This document shows positions 9,345-18,308 of a stretch of DNA of 64,000 nucleotides, in pieces. The notes beneath the pieces were generated by a model. It was given only the letters and a program-made list of their open reading frames with translations, made no database searches and was not told where the DNA came from. How positions within the stretch are numbered: position 1 is the first letter of the stretch; each line of letters opens with the position of its first letter. The position numbers and the translations under genes are program-made. The DNA is from Phycisphaerae bacterium (GTDB taxonomy: Bacteria; Planctomycetota; Phycisphaerae; UBA1845), in contig JAJDDQ010000067.1 in the NCBI GenBank assembly GCA_029260215.1, forward strand, positions 1-64,000, read 5' to 3'.

Positions 9345-10283
9345 ATGATGCGAGCTAAATGGCGTGGGTTCACGCTCATCGAATTGCTGGTCGTGGTCGC
9401 GATTATCGCATTGCTGATCTCGATCCTTCTCCCGAGTCTCTCTCGCGCCCGCGAGTTGAGCAAACGTGTGGTGTGTGCATCCAACGCCCGCGCCATCGGA
9501 AACGCGTGCAAGATCTACGCGGCTGAGCCTTGGCACAATGACAATTGGCCGACGCCCCCGTTCGACCGGACCGCGCTGTCCCAAAACACGCAGATCATTT
9601 ATTCGAGTATCAACCAATTGACCGCGGACACCGACACACCGATGCGGTGGCAGGAGTCGACCATCACGCCGGACTTCGGTTTGAATGTCTCCACGACGCG
9701 CGCATTCTGGATGCTGATTCGCGCTGGCGAGACGATTCCGAAGGGCTACATCTGCCCGAGCAGTGGCGACCAGGTCGACGACACCGAGGAAATCAATCGC
9801 TACTATGACTTCACGGGGTTGGGCAATGTTTCGTACGGTTATCAGGTTCCGTTCGGACCGTTCGACACCCGTCCCAGCGAGAACGTGGATACACGCATGG
9901 GCATGATCGCCGACAAGGGGCCGGCCGCCGCCGGGCCACCAACCAACGCCCCGTTAGACACCACGATGACCTTGGCTTCGCCGATTCGAGAATGGCGACA
10001 ATTCAACTCGTCCAATCACGGTGGTCGCGGTGCCGGTGAAGGTCAGAACGTCTATTTTGGTGACGGCCACGTCGACTTCGAACAGACGCCTGTCGTCGGT
10101 GTGGACCACGACAACATCTACTCGTTGATGACGGACTTTGCGACCACGAACGGTCGGCTTAGCGGTCAGTGGCCGCAGACCGGCACGGTCATTGCTGATC
10201 CTTACCCCGGCCAAGGTACGTTCGGTGGCAGCCCCAATGATCAGCAGCAGCGTGCAACGACCGACTCGCTGATCTGGCCGTAG
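9345..10283 (+). CDS. pseudopilin-like protein (prepilin N-terminus, H-X9-DG C-terminus)
   Basis: A 312-residue planctomycete-type pseudopilin. The N-terminus MMRAKWRG is followed by FTLIELL and a 20-residue hydrophobic helix; cleavage by prepilin peptidase is expected after G8, with methylation of F9. The C-terminal region contains NHGG...NVYFGDGHVDF, the H-X9-DG signature of the large planctomycete families. Such proteins are presumed to be assembled through a type II secretion or type IV pilus-like machine, though their role is unknown. The ATG at 9345 follows AGGAGGT by six bases. A strong terminator follows at 10304, so it is monocistronic. None of the pilus machinery is in the window. 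Confidence 0.9.
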   Translation: MMRAKWRGFTLIELLVVVAIIALLISILLPSLSRARELSKRVVCASNARAIGNACKIYAAEPWHNDNWPTPPFDRTALSQNTQIIYSSINQLTADTDTPMRWQESTITPDFGLNVSTTRAFWMLIRAGETIPKGYICPSSGDQVDDTEEINRYYDFTGLGNVSYGYQVPFGPFDTRPSENVDTRMGMIADKGPAAAGPPTNAPLDTTMTLASPIREWRQFNSSNHGGRGAGEGQNVYFGDGHVDFEQTPVVGVDHDNIYSLMTDFATTNGRLSGQWPQTGTVIADPYPGQGTFGGSPNDQQQRATTDSLIWP

Positions 10284-10303
10284 ACTGTTTATTGAGCGAA
10301 TAC

Positions 10304-10340
10304 AAAGGCCGGCGATACATCGCGTATCGTCGGCCTTTTT
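10304..10340 (+). terminator. intrinsic terminator of the pseudopilin gene
   Basis: A 15-bp stem from AAAGGCCGGCGATAC to GTATCGTCGGCCTTT with one G-U pair and a five-base loop, ending in a run of T. It begins 20 bases after the stop codon. Confidence 0.9.
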
Positions 10341-10480
10341 CATTGGATTCCAGCCATTGTGCTCGTGTCGCGTGCGTCGCAGCTCGCGGATGGTGGTATG
10401 TTGCGATTTTGCAGGAGCGAGTGGTGTGTCGCAAATGAATTGACGCGTAATCCGCATCGTCACGGAAAAGGAAGGCGAGA

Positions 10481-10533
10481 GCGTAATCTACGACGATCGC
10501 GGTCCACCGCTTCCTCACGGGCGCGGCTCTGTT
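10481..10533 (-). repeat. family D repeat, copy D1
   Basis: Read on the minus strand it begins AACAGAGCCGCGCCCG and continues through GAAGCGGTGGAC to CGTAGATTACGC. The copy at 19058-19110 matches it over about 50 bases, much longer than the 25-base core of the other copies. The remainder of the gap 10341-10700 shows nothing else. Confidence 0.75.
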
Positions 10534-10700
10534 CACCCGCTTGCGCCGAACGGCGGGGAAAAATCGCCAGGGTTATGCGCTAGCTTGAACAAGGGGCTAC
10601 GCGGTCACCTGTTCTATTCGGATTTCTCAGACAGAGAATCCTGGATCGTCTCCGTTGGCGCTTGGTTGAAAGCCGTTCGGTGTGCCCATACGATCCGGCT

Positions 10701-11915
10701 ATGATTCGTGACGTTGATGAGCAAATCCGCGTGCTCTCGCGAGGGTGCGAGCACATTTATTCCGAGGACGAACTGCGCAAACGCATCGAGCGGGCCATTG
10801 AAACCGGGCAACCCATGCGGGCCAAACTGGGCATGGACCCGACGGCTCCCGATCTCACGCTGGGCCATACCGTGGTGCTGGGCAAGTTGCGAGATTTCCA
10901 GGACATGGGGCACAAGGCTGTCCTGATTATCGGGGACTACACCGCCCGGATCGGCGACCCGACGGGTAAGTCCAAGACTAGGCCTGTGCTGTCGGAGGCT
11001 GACGTCGACGCGAACGCGAAGACTTATCTCGATCAGGCTGGGAAGGTCATCGACCTGTCTCCGGAGAAGCTGGAGATTCGGCGCAACAGCGAATGGCTGG
11101 CACCGATGACTTTCGCGGATGTAATTCGCCTCGCGGGACAAACAACGGTCGCGCGCATGATGGAGCGCGACACGTTCGCGAATCGCCAGGCGGCGGGCGT
11201 GGAAATTCACCTGCACGAGCTGTTCTACCCAATGATGCAGGCCCACGATTCGGTGTGCATCAATGCGGATGTCGAGCTTGGCGGGAACGATCAAACGTTC
11301 AACAACCTGCTGGGCAGGGAGTTTCAGCGCAACGCATCCCAGCGGCCGCAGATCGTGGTCATCATGCCCTTGCTTGTCGGTATAGACGGCCACGAGAAGA
11401 TGAGTAAATCGCTGGGGAACTACATCGCCGTTACGGACGCGCCAAGCGACATGTTCGGCAAGACGATGAGCATCCCGGATACGCTGATGCGCAACTACTT
11501 CGAGCTTCTGACGCGCATGCCTGACGGGGAGATCGGATCGCTCGTCGACGGCGGCAGTACGCATCCGCGCGACGCCAAGGTCGCGTTGGCCAAGGCGGTT
11601 GTCGCACGTTTTTACGACGCGGCCACCGCTGATTCAGCCGCGGAGGAATTCGCCCGGATTCATCGTGCAGGCCAGGGTGGTCTGCCCGACGACATTCCCG
11701 AACTGCCTGTTTCATCGAAAGTCGGCGCGATCGAATTGACGCGGCAGGCAGGCTTCGCTGCGTCCAACGGCGAAGCGCGGCGGCTGATCGCGGAAAAAGG
11801 CGTGCGTCTCAACGGCGAGCCGCTGCTGGACGCGAACGCCGAAATCGTGGTGCATTCCGGCGACATTCTCCAACGCGGCAAGCGGCGGTTCGTAAAGCTG
11901 ATCACGCCCGAATGA
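10701..11915 (+). CDS. tyrS: tyrosyl-tRNA synthetase
   Basis: A class I aminoacyl-tRNA synthetase of 404 residues that charges tRNA-Tyr in the cytoplasm. The HIGH-type signature is LTLGH (about 52-56) after GMDPTAPD, and the second signature is KMSKS (233-237). The segments GDYTARIGDPTGKS and NADVELGGNDQTFN belong to the tyrosine-binding core of the TyrS2 (TyrZ-like) branch. The last 60 residues, beginning SNGEARRLIAEKG, form an S4 RNA-binding domain. The ATG at 10701 fits the family N-terminus; the frame is open to a TTG at 10662 but nothing there supports an earlier start. The next gene begins 63 bases downstream on the same strand. Confidence 0.95.
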   Translation: MIRDVDEQIRVLSRGCEHIYSEDELRKRIERAIETGQPMRAKLGMDPTAPDLTLGHTVVLGKLRDFQDMGHKAVLIIGDYTARIGDPTGKSKTRPVLSEADVDANAKTYLDQAGKVIDLSPEKLEIRRNSEWLAPMTFADVIRLAGQTTVARMMERDTFANRQAAGVEIHLHELFYPMMQAHDSVCINADVELGGNDQTFNNLLGREFQRNASQRPQIVVIMPLLVGIDGHEKMSKSLGNYIAVTDAPSDMFGKTMSIPDTLMRNYFELLTRMPDGEIGSLVDGGSTHPRDAKVALAKAVVARFYDAATADSAAEEFARIHRAGQGGLPDDIPELPVSSKVGAIELTRQAGFAASNGEARRLIAEKGVRLNGEPLLDANAEIVVHSGDILQRGKRRFVKLITPE

Positions 11916-11978
11916 AGCGGCTGCGGACCGCGTGACGGGCCTCGATAACACGCCCGCGCGCGTGTACAATCACCCCCG

Positions 11979-12566
11979 ATGATTATTCCCACGCTATCTT
12001 CGCCGCACGATTACGTCGGCTTGTATGTATTTGATTTCGGCGGCCACGTTGCGGTCGGGTACACGGCTGAGGAAATCGGTGTGTTGCAACGAGCGCCGGC
12101 CTACGGCGAGTGCAACGCTTATCAGATTCACTCAGTGGATGAACAGGGTCGCATCGCGTTGAAAGGTGTGGGCGATCTCGATCTCAGTTCCGACCACGCA
12201 ATCATCTTCGCCCACCGAACACCGCAAGACGCCGACAGCACGTACGACGGATTAACGGATTCGGCAGACGCGGAACCGGTTGGCGCGGTCGTGCGCATGG
12301 AGCGTGCCTACCATGAGCGTTGCTCGCCTGAGCACGTCGTCGTCTTGAGTTACAAAGCCCACACCATGTTCGCGGTGAGCGACTGGTTGCGACGCATCGA
12401 CTTCAACGGCGGCAGCCATGTGCTGGCTGGTACGGAAGAGCTTGAGCTGTACCGGGAGACCGTGGCGAAACCCGAAAAATCAACCTATCTGCGCACCTGT
12501 GTCGATGTCACCTCGCGCACAGCCGACGCGGTCCTGGCGTCCGTGGATCAGCGGGTCCAGCGCTGA
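11979..12566 (+). CDS. hypothetical protein downstream of tyrS
   Basis: A 195-residue soluble protein without signal peptide or membrane segment. I do not recognise the family. It is acidic and rich in beta-type sequence near the start (VGLYVFDFGGHVAVGYTAEE), has a central acidic stretch around residues 80-100, and a mixed C-terminus. The ATG at 11979 is preceded by CACCCCCG, a poor ribosome binding site. It could be co-transcribed with tyrS, 63 bases upstream. The gap after it holds only family A repeats. Confidence 0.6.
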   Translation: MIIPTLSSPHDYVGLYVFDFGGHVAVGYTAEEIGVLQRAPAYGECNAYQIHSVDEQGRIALKGVGDLDLSSDHAIIFAHRTPQDADSTYDGLTDSADAEPVGAVVRMERAYHERCSPEHVVVLSYKAHTMFAVSDWLRRIDFNGGSHVLAGTEELELYRETVAKPEKSTYLRTCVDVTSRTADAVLASVDQRVQR

Positions 12567-12620
12567 ACGTTCGTATTGGAAGAAGTTCATTTTCCAGAAC
12601 GGTTTCAATCCAAACGCAGC

Positions 12621-12665
12621 GAGCCGCGAACTTCAGTTCGCGCGGATTCGAGTTCGCGCGGATTT
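12621..12665 (+). repeat. family A hairpin copy A2 plus a partial second copy
   Basis: A full copy occupies 12621-12646 (arms GCGAACT/AGTTCGC). It is followed at 12650-12665 by the right half alone, GAGTTCGCGCGGATTT. The half copy suggests slippage or imperfect tandem duplication. Confidence 0.8.
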
Positions 12666-12747
12666 CCAAAGTGTCTCAATCGCCGATCGCTGCGCGCATG
12701 GTGAATCCGCTCGCATGCGCACCGCCGACGCGTTTTGGACGCTCGAC

Positions 12748-12775
12748 GTCCGCGCCGGCTGAAGCCGGCGGCTCG
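12748..12775 (-). repeat. family A hairpin copy A3
   Basis: Opposite orientation to A2. Arms GCCGGCT and AGCCGGC around TC. The inner two base pairs differ from the other copies but remain complementary, which is a compensated change. Confidence 0.8.
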
Positions 12776-12796
12776 CAGGAGGCGCTTACCGACGAA

Positions 12797-13936
12797 TCAA
12801 CCATTGAGTGCGTACTCGATATCCGCAATTAAGTCGTCCGCGTCCTCGATGCCGACGCTGAGGCGTACGAGGCTGTCGGTTATGCCGCGGGCTTCGCGTA
12901 CTTCTGCGGGAATGGAGGCGTGCGTCATGCGCGCGGGGTGACACAACAGCGATTCGACACCGCCGAGCGATTCCGCCAGCGAGAAGAGCTTGGTCCGCTT
13001 GCAGAACTTGAAGCAATCGTCGGCGTTGCCCTTGATGACCATCGTCACCATGCCGCCCGGGCCTACCATTTGCCGCTCGGCGAGGGCGTGGTCCGGATGA
13101 CTCTTGAGGCCGGGGTAATACAGGGAGGCCACCTTCGCGTGCTTTTCGAAATGCTGTGCGATGCGCTGTGCGTTTTGAACGTGACGCTCCATGCGAATGT
13201 GCAGCGTCTTAACACCGCGATGAGCCAGGTAGGAGTCGAAAGGCCCCGGCACGCCGCCAGCTGCGTTTTGATGATATCGGACCGCCTCCATGTCGGCTTC
13301 GTCGGCGACGATGAGCGCTCCGCCGATGACGTCGGAATGCCCACCGATGTACTTGGTCGTACTGTGAACGACGTAGTCCGCACCCAGGGCGATCGGCTGC
13401 TGAAGGGCGGGCGTGGCGAAGGTGTTGTCCACCGCGAGCTTCGCGCCGCGGGCGTGCGCGACATCGGCGATGGCTTTGATATCGAGACAGCGGAGGAGCG
13501 GATTGGTGGGCGTTTCGAGCCAGACGATTTTGGTTTTTTCGGTCATGATGCGGTCGAATGCGTCGGGCGATGTATCTTCCGTAAAGGATGCATCCAGGCC
13601 CCACGGCTTCATGACCTGATCGAGGAGCCTGAACGTCCCGCCGTAAACGTCGGCGTATGCCACGACGTGATCGCCGGGGCGTAGTGTGTTGAACAGCGTG
13701 TTGGTGGCTGCCAATCCCGACGCGAACGCGGCGCAGGCCGGCCCACCTTCGAGGGCTGCGAGGACAGCCTCAAAATTGTCGCGTGTCGGATTGCCGGACC
13801 GGGAGTATTCGTATCCCTTGTGCTCAGCCGGGGCGGATTGCGTGTACGTTGTCGTTACGTGGATCGGTGGTACGGTGGCACCGGTGGCTGGGTCGGGATC
13901 CTGTCCAACGTGGAGCGCTTTGGTGGCAAACTTCAT
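12797..13936 (-). CDS. cystathionine gamma-synthase/gamma-lyase family enzyme
   Basis: A PLP-dependent trans-sulfuration enzyme of 379 residues, acting on cystathionine, O-acyl-homoserine or methionine in cytoplasmic sulfur amino acid metabolism. The N-terminus MKFATKALHVGQDPDPATGATVPPI and the segment YEYSRSGNPTRD (active-site loop) are typical. The PLP lysine is K195 in HSTTKYIGGHSD, and the LAVDNTFATP and SLGGVESLLCHPA blocks are intact. The E-H-x-G-Y pattern near residue 38-42 is seen in both synthases and lyases, so the reaction direction is not decided. The ATG at 13936 is chosen against a frame reaching 14344. It is divergent from the RidA gene; no SAM riboswitch was found upstream. 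Confidence 0.88.
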   Translation of the reverse strand: MKFATKALHVGQDPDPATGATVPPIHVTTTYTQSAPAEHKGYEYSRSGNPTRDNFEAVLAALEGGPACAAFASGLAATNTLFNTLRPGDHVVAYADVYGGTFRLLDQVMKPWGLDASFTEDTSPDAFDRIMTEKTKIVWLETPTNPLLRCLDIKAIADVAHARGAKLAVDNTFATPALQQPIALGADYVVHSTTKYIGGHSDVIGGALIVADEADMEAVRYHQNAAGGVPGPFDSYLAHRGVKTLHIRMERHVQNAQRIAQHFEKHAKVASLYYPGLKSHPDHALAERQMVGPGGMVTMVIKGNADDCFKFCKRTKLFSLAESLGGVESLLCHPARMTHASIPAEVREARGITDSLVRLSVGIEDADDLIADIEYALNG

Positions 13937-14103
13937 GGGTCGCAGATTTCCTTGGCAATAGGCCTGTGATGTCAATATCGTAGGCGGGGATTGTGAGGCT
14001 GATCGAGCGATCCGTAAAGGCCTCCGAACGGTAGCATGAATCGGATCGAGGGTTGCGTGGAAACATCGGCTGGACAGGCCGATAACAAGAGGAGGTTTGT
14101 GAC

Positions 14104-14580
14104 ATGGAAAACAGCACGAGAAGAGCGTTTGTCGGTGCGGCTGCCGCCGGTGTGGTGGGCGGAGCGACTTTATCGAGCGTTGCGGGCGAACCTCGGGCCA
14201 AGCGGTCCGGGCGGCGGGTTGTCGCGGGTAGCCCGTATCCGACGTTTTCGCGGGCCGTCGCGTTGAATCGGTTTGTGTTTGTAGCGGGTGTGGTCGGACA
14301 GAAACCGGGTTCTCGTGCAGTCGTCTCGCCCGAATTCGCGCCACAGTGTCGCCAGGCGATGGAAAACCTGAATGCGTCCGTCGAGGCGTCCGGCTCCAGC
14401 ATGGACCAGGTGCTCAAATGCGGTGTGTTCCTGACGGACGCAGCCGACTTCGCGGCATTCAACAAAATCTACGTCGAGTATTTTCCGCAGGAACCGCCCG
14501 CACGCTCGACGGTTATCGTCAAAGAACTCGTCGTGCCGGGTGCCAAGCTCGAAATCGACTGCGTCACGAGCATCAGTTAG
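14104..14580 (+). CDS. exported RidA/YjgF family protein with Tat signal
   Basis: A 158-residue protein made of a twin-arginine signal (STRRAFVGAAAAGVVGG, residues 4-20) and a complete RidA domain. RidA proteins hydrolyse reactive enamine or imine intermediates, usually in the cytoplasm. The catalytic arginine is R134 in PPARSTVIVKEL. Also typical are NRFVFVAGVVG near residue 55-65 and CGVFLTDAADFAAFNKIY. The ATG at 14104 has AGAGGAGG about eight bases upstream. Export of a RidA domain is uncommon; the substrate outside the cytoplasm is unknown. It is divergent from the PLP enzyme at 12797-13936, a functional pairing that makes sense since PLP enzymes release enamines. Confidence 0.88.
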   Translation: MENSTRRAFVGAAAAGVVGGATLSSVAGEPRAKRSGRRVVAGSPYPTFSRAVALNRFVFVAGVVGQKPGSRAVVSPEFAPQCRQAMENLNASVEASGSSMDQVLKCGVFLTDAADFAAFNKIYVEYFPQEPPARSTVIVKELVVPGAKLEIDCVTSIS

Positions 14581-14603
14581 CACGGGTTCAGTCTTGCGCC
14601 CAC

Positions 14604-14629
14604 GAGCCGCGGACTTCTGTCCGCGCGGA
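14604..14629 (+). repeat. family A hairpin copy A4
   Basis: Arms GCGGAC and GTCCGC with loop TTCT in place of TTCA. It fills the short gap between the convergent ends of the RidA gene and the kinase gene. Confidence 0.8.
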
Positions 14630-14647
14630 CGCGACTGACATCAGGCA

Positions 14648-17347
14648 TCAGTAGTACCAGGATTCGCCCACGGAAGAAGGCAGAGCGCCATCGGAGTCAG
14701 CCGGCCAGTCGAGGAAGACGCGATAAGTCGACGCCCGCCCCGGCTTTTCCCACGCGATGTAGAGTTGGACAATACGTTCGAGCGATTCGCGCATGCGACC
14801 ATCTCGCTTGTCGGGGGCGTAGGCGAGGTAAGGATGGCTTTCAATCAGCAGAGGTTCAGCCTCTTCGAAGCGACCGAGCGAAGTCATACAGCTCCCGAGG
14901 ATGCTCTCCACATCGGCGATAAACCAATGCGTCGGATTGAGGTACTTGCGCGCGTTGCGCAGGCAGTAGGCCAACAGGTCCGCACCGGCTGCCGGATTCG
15001 TGTGTTGCAAGACATCGCCGAGATCATGCATGCCCCGAAAGTTTTCGGACTCACCCCAACTGCTGAGATCGTCAAAGGCCTGAAACGCTTTTCGGTACGT
15101 AGTCCCTCTCTCGGAATCATCTTCAACCAGCAGCAGTTTTTCAATGCGCTGGAGCTTGTCGCGCTTGTCAGGGAATTCTCGCGCAAGCCAACGGCAGCGG
15201 ACAGCCAATGATTCTCGATAGCATTTTTCAGCCTGGTGCCACTCCGCATGGTGATGATGCAGCGCTCCAAGATGCCAACTCGCATCACAGACGTGTACTT
15301 CGGCGATGCCCTCAGGGGTCAGATCGATGGATTCGCGAAGCATATCGGCTGCTTCATTCAGCCGGCCCATGCGTTGAAGAAGCGTGGAGAAGTCGTTCAT
15401 GGCGCGAACCATATCAACGTTCTTGATGCCGCTGGCTTCGTGCTCCGCGCGGTAGATGCGCAGCGCTTCGCTGTAGCTGGCCTCCGCCTCTTCGAGCCGG
15501 TCTTGTTCGGCGTACATCGCCCCCAAACCGCTCGTGAATCTCGCGACCAGCGCCTGCTGTTGCGGCGCGTGTTTTTCCAGAATTTTCAGCGCTTTGACGT
15601 AGTTGAGTTCCGCAAGATTCCACTGTTTGACGCTCGAAGACGCCCACTGAGCGAAGGCGAGATTTCCGAGGCTTTCCGCTACAAGTGGGTCATTCGCCCC
15701 GTAAAGTTCACGCCGAATGCCCAATGCTCGTTTTTGATCGAATATCGCGTTGTTGTCCCGTTGATACGTGCGTGCCAAACCGAGTAATGAGAGACAATCC
15801 GCAACCGTCGCGTGCCGTTCGCCGTGAATTCCGCGATAGAGCTTCAAGGCTTGCTTGAGATTGGGAACCGCGTCATTCCAAAGCCACATTCCCGCGTGGG
15901 TCTGTGCGATGGTGAATCGGACACCCGCCTCCGCCTCCGGCTGCCCCCCCAGCTCCGCGTGGACACGCTCCGTCGCATCGTCGAGCATCTCCAGAACGCT
16001 GACGTTGCGACCCGTCCGGTATGGGCTGGCCGACGCGATCATGTCCTGAAGGAATGCGGTAACGCGCTCGGCTCCGTCGCGTGCCTTGGCTTCGCCGCCA
16101 GCGGCTCGAATCGCTCGCAAACCGAAAGTCGTGCTGACCCCGGTCGCAACGACCAAAGCCATCACCGCGAACGCGCCTCCGATCACAGCGGCTCGATTAC
16201 GGCGCGCGAACAGCCGGAGTGCATGCATCATTCCGGGCGGCTTGGCTTGCACCGGCTGGTTGTACAAATATCGCCGGATGTCAGCCGCGAGGTCCGCAGC
16301 CGACTGATAGCGTCGGTCGCGATCCTTCTCCAACGCTGTAAGAATGATCGTCTCGACATCGCCGCGAAACGCTTGCTCGACACACGTCGGTCGCCTGGGC
16401 GGAGATTCCTGAATCGTGCGGGCAGCGTCGGCGATAGCCTTGTTGCGCACGTCGTAAGGCAGTCGCCCGCAGAGCATTTCATACATCACCACGCCTAGCG
16501 AGTAGACGTCGGACCGCGTGTCAATGCCGTACGGATCAGCCGCACATTGCTCCGGACTCATGTAGACCAGCGTGCCGATCAGTTGCCCCACGTTGGTCTG
16601 AATCGTCGTGACGGCCATGTCCGAATCGGTGGCGCGCGCGACGCCGAAATCAATTACCTTGGGTTGGCCTGAGGCGTCGACAAGCACGTTGGCCGGCTTC
16701 AGATCGCGATGAATAATGCCGTGCTGATGCCCGTGATGGACGGCGTCGCAGACCTTGGCCATCAGTTCGAGCCGCTGCCGAACGTTGAGCTTCAGGTCGG
16801 TCGCGTATTCGACGACCGTGCGCGCGTTTTGAATGTACTCCATCGCGAAGTACGGGAGCAGTTTGGACCCGTCGCGATACGTGCCCGCGTCGTAAATCTG
16901 GGCGATGCCCGGATGTCGAAGTCGCCCGAGAACGTGCGACTCATGATTGAACCGCCGCAGCGCCGCGTTGCTCGCATGCCCGAAGCGCATGACCTTCAAC
17001 GCCACCGTTCTTCGGGGATGTTGCTGGACAGCTTCGTAGACCTGCCCCATCCCGCCGGACGCGATAACGCGAATAATTTCGAACGAACCAATCGTTTCGG
17101 GAATGTCTTCAACACCCGGCGACCTGGGGAGGTTCGCTGCGAGCGCAGCATCGGGCGGGTTGATAAAAGGATCGGAGTCGTCGTGGTGGACGAGCAGGTG
17201 GCTGACTTCGTCGATCAATTCGGAATCGACGCCGCATTTTTGGAAAAGGAACCCGGCGCGCTCCGCAGGCGCGATTTGCAATGCCTCGTGAAAAACGTTT
17301 TCAACGAGTCGCCACCGTTCAGGACTTGTCCGCGGCTTATAGACCAA
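14648..17347 (-). CDS. membrane Ser/Thr protein kinase with TPR repeats
   Basis: An 899-residue PknB-type kinase. The glycine loop is VIASGGMGQVYEA (from about 95), the ATP lysine K118 in VALKVM, the catalytic loop HRDLKPAN (213-220), and the magnesium loop DFG (233-235). All catalytic residues are present. One transmembrane helix lies at roughly 393-415 (VIGGAFAVMALVVATGV). The rest is a long run of tetratricopeptide-like helices, probably outside the cytoplasm, which may sense ligands or partners. The start is TTG at 17347 with GGAGG eight bases upstream. The gene follows the ECF sigma factor gene by 36 bases, so the two are almost certainly co-transcribed and may act in one signalling pathway. 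Confidence 0.9.
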   Translation of the reverse strand: MVYKPRTSPERWRLVENVFHEALQIAPAERAGFLFQKCGVDSELIDEVSHLLVHHDDSDPFINPPDAALAANLPRSPGVEDIPETIGSFEIIRVIASGGMGQVYEAVQQHPRRTVALKVMRFGHASNAALRRFNHESHVLGRLRHPGIAQIYDAGTYRDGSKLLPYFAMEYIQNARTVVEYATDLKLNVRQRLELMAKVCDAVHHGHQHGIIHRDLKPANVLVDASGQPKVIDFGVARATDSDMAVTTIQTNVGQLIGTLVYMSPEQCAADPYGIDTRSDVYSLGVVMYEMLCGRLPYDVRNKAIADAARTIQESPPRRPTCVEQAFRGDVETIILTALEKDRDRRYQSAADLAADIRRYLYNQPVQAKPPGMMHALRLFARRNRAAVIGGAFAVMALVVATGVSTTFGLRAIRAAGGEAKARDGAERVTAFLQDMIASASPYRTGRNVSVLEMLDDATERVHAELGGQPEAEAGVRFTIAQTHAGMWLWNDAVPNLKQALKLYRGIHGERHATVADCLSLLGLARTYQRDNNAIFDQKRALGIRRELYGANDPLVAESLGNLAFAQWASSSVKQWNLAELNYVKALKILEKHAPQQQALVARFTSGLGAMYAEQDRLEEAEASYSEALRIYRAEHEASGIKNVDMVRAMNDFSTLLQRMGRLNEAADMLRESIDLTPEGIAEVHVCDASWHLGALHHHHAEWHQAEKCYRESLAVRCRWLAREFPDKRDKLQRIEKLLLVEDDSERGTTYRKAFQAFDDLSSWGESENFRGMHDLGDVLQHTNPAAGADLLAYCLRNARKYLNPTHWFIADVESILGSCMTSLGRFEEAEPLLIESHPYLAYAPDKRDGRMRESLERIVQLYIAWEKPGRASTYRVFLDWPADSDGALPSSVGESWYY

Positions 17348-17383
17348 GAAACGAGCCTCCAGACCATACCGCGAAAAATGAAA

Positions 17384-18007
17384 CTAACTCTTGCCAATCT
17401 CCGCCCGAAGCCAGGCCTTGGCCAATGTCCAATCTCGCTCGATCGTACGCAGGGAAACCTTCAAAATGTCGGCGGTTTCTTCGAGGCTGAGGCCGCCGAA
17501 AAACCGCAGCTCCACCACCCGCGACTTGCGTTCGTCCATCTGGGACAGCCTTTTGAGGGCGTCGTCAAGGGCTACGAGGTCGATGGCCCGCTCCTCAAAA
17601 CTGACCAGCGCCTCGTCCAGAGAAGACGCCGGCTTGCCACCGCCGCGCTTCGCCGCACGCCGCCCTCGGGCATGGTCCACAAGAATGCGCCGCATGACCT
17701 TGGCTGCCACGGCGAAAAACTGCGACTGATTCTTCCAGCCTGCGGTTCTCTGCTTGATGAGCCGAACGTAGGCTTCGTGGACCAGCGCGGTCGCATCGAG
17801 CGTGTGGTCGCGTCGCTCCGCCAGCAAAAAGTCACCTGCCAATCGACGCAGCTCGGAATACACCGCAGGCCAAAGCTCATGCACGGACTCCTTACTGTCC
17901 ACGCCGAGCGTACGCACCAGTTCGCCGACCTCGGTATCGGACGGGAATTGAGTCTCCGTCACTTCCTGAATTTCTTCGTTAGTCTTGTGGCCGTTCACGT
18001 GGTCCAT
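17384..18007 (-). CDS. ECF-type RNA polymerase sigma factor (Sig-70_X6-like)
   Basis: A 207-residue sigma factor. Region 2 contains LDATALVHEAYVRLI and FFAVAAKVMRRILVDHARGRRAAKRGG, hallmarks of the sigma group often adjacent to Ser/Thr kinases in planctomycetes and acidobacteria. Region 4 is LSQMDERKSRVVELRFFGGLSLEETADILKVSLRTIERDW, a helix-turn-helix that reads the -35 element. There is no anti-sigma gene nearby; the neighbouring kinase may control it. The ATG at 18007 has GGGAAAG upstream; a longer frame reaches 18034. The segment 18008-18308 upstream is the divergent promoter region shared with the HAD gene; no clear boxes were seen. Confidence 0.9.
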   Translation of the reverse strand: MDHVNGHKTNEEIQEVTETQFPSDTEVGELVRTLGVDSKESVHELWPAVYSELRRLAGDFLLAERRDHTLDATALVHEAYVRLIKQRTAGWKNQSQFFAVAAKVMRRILVDHARGRRAAKRGGGKPASSLDEALVSFEERAIDLVALDDALKRLSQMDERKSRVVELRFFGGLSLEETADILKVSLRTIERDWTLAKAWLRAEIGKS

Positions 18008-18308
18008 TCTCGCGACTTTCCCAAAGCGAAACAAGAATCATCTTGGGTTAGCAGTCGATGCGCGAAGCCATCCACACCGCACACCGCGCCCAACAGACCG
18101 GTAATGATTGAATTTCTCGGCCAATACGACTCTTCGTAAGCCCGAATGTAATTCGTTGTCGATGTTTATCCGCAATTGCGGACGCTCAATTGATAGATTC
18201 CGCGCGCCCCGATCGGACGGAACCCCACCGCCGGTTGCATGGGCAGGGCGGAGCAGGAGCGTTATACTCCCCGCCGCAGACGCAACGGCTTCAGAGAAAG
18301 GACGGTTG

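Noticed and set aside
13937-14103. SAM riboswitch upstream of the trans-sulfuration enzyme
   Set aside because: Neither the conserved GAGGG/GGCAACC core nor a terminator was found.
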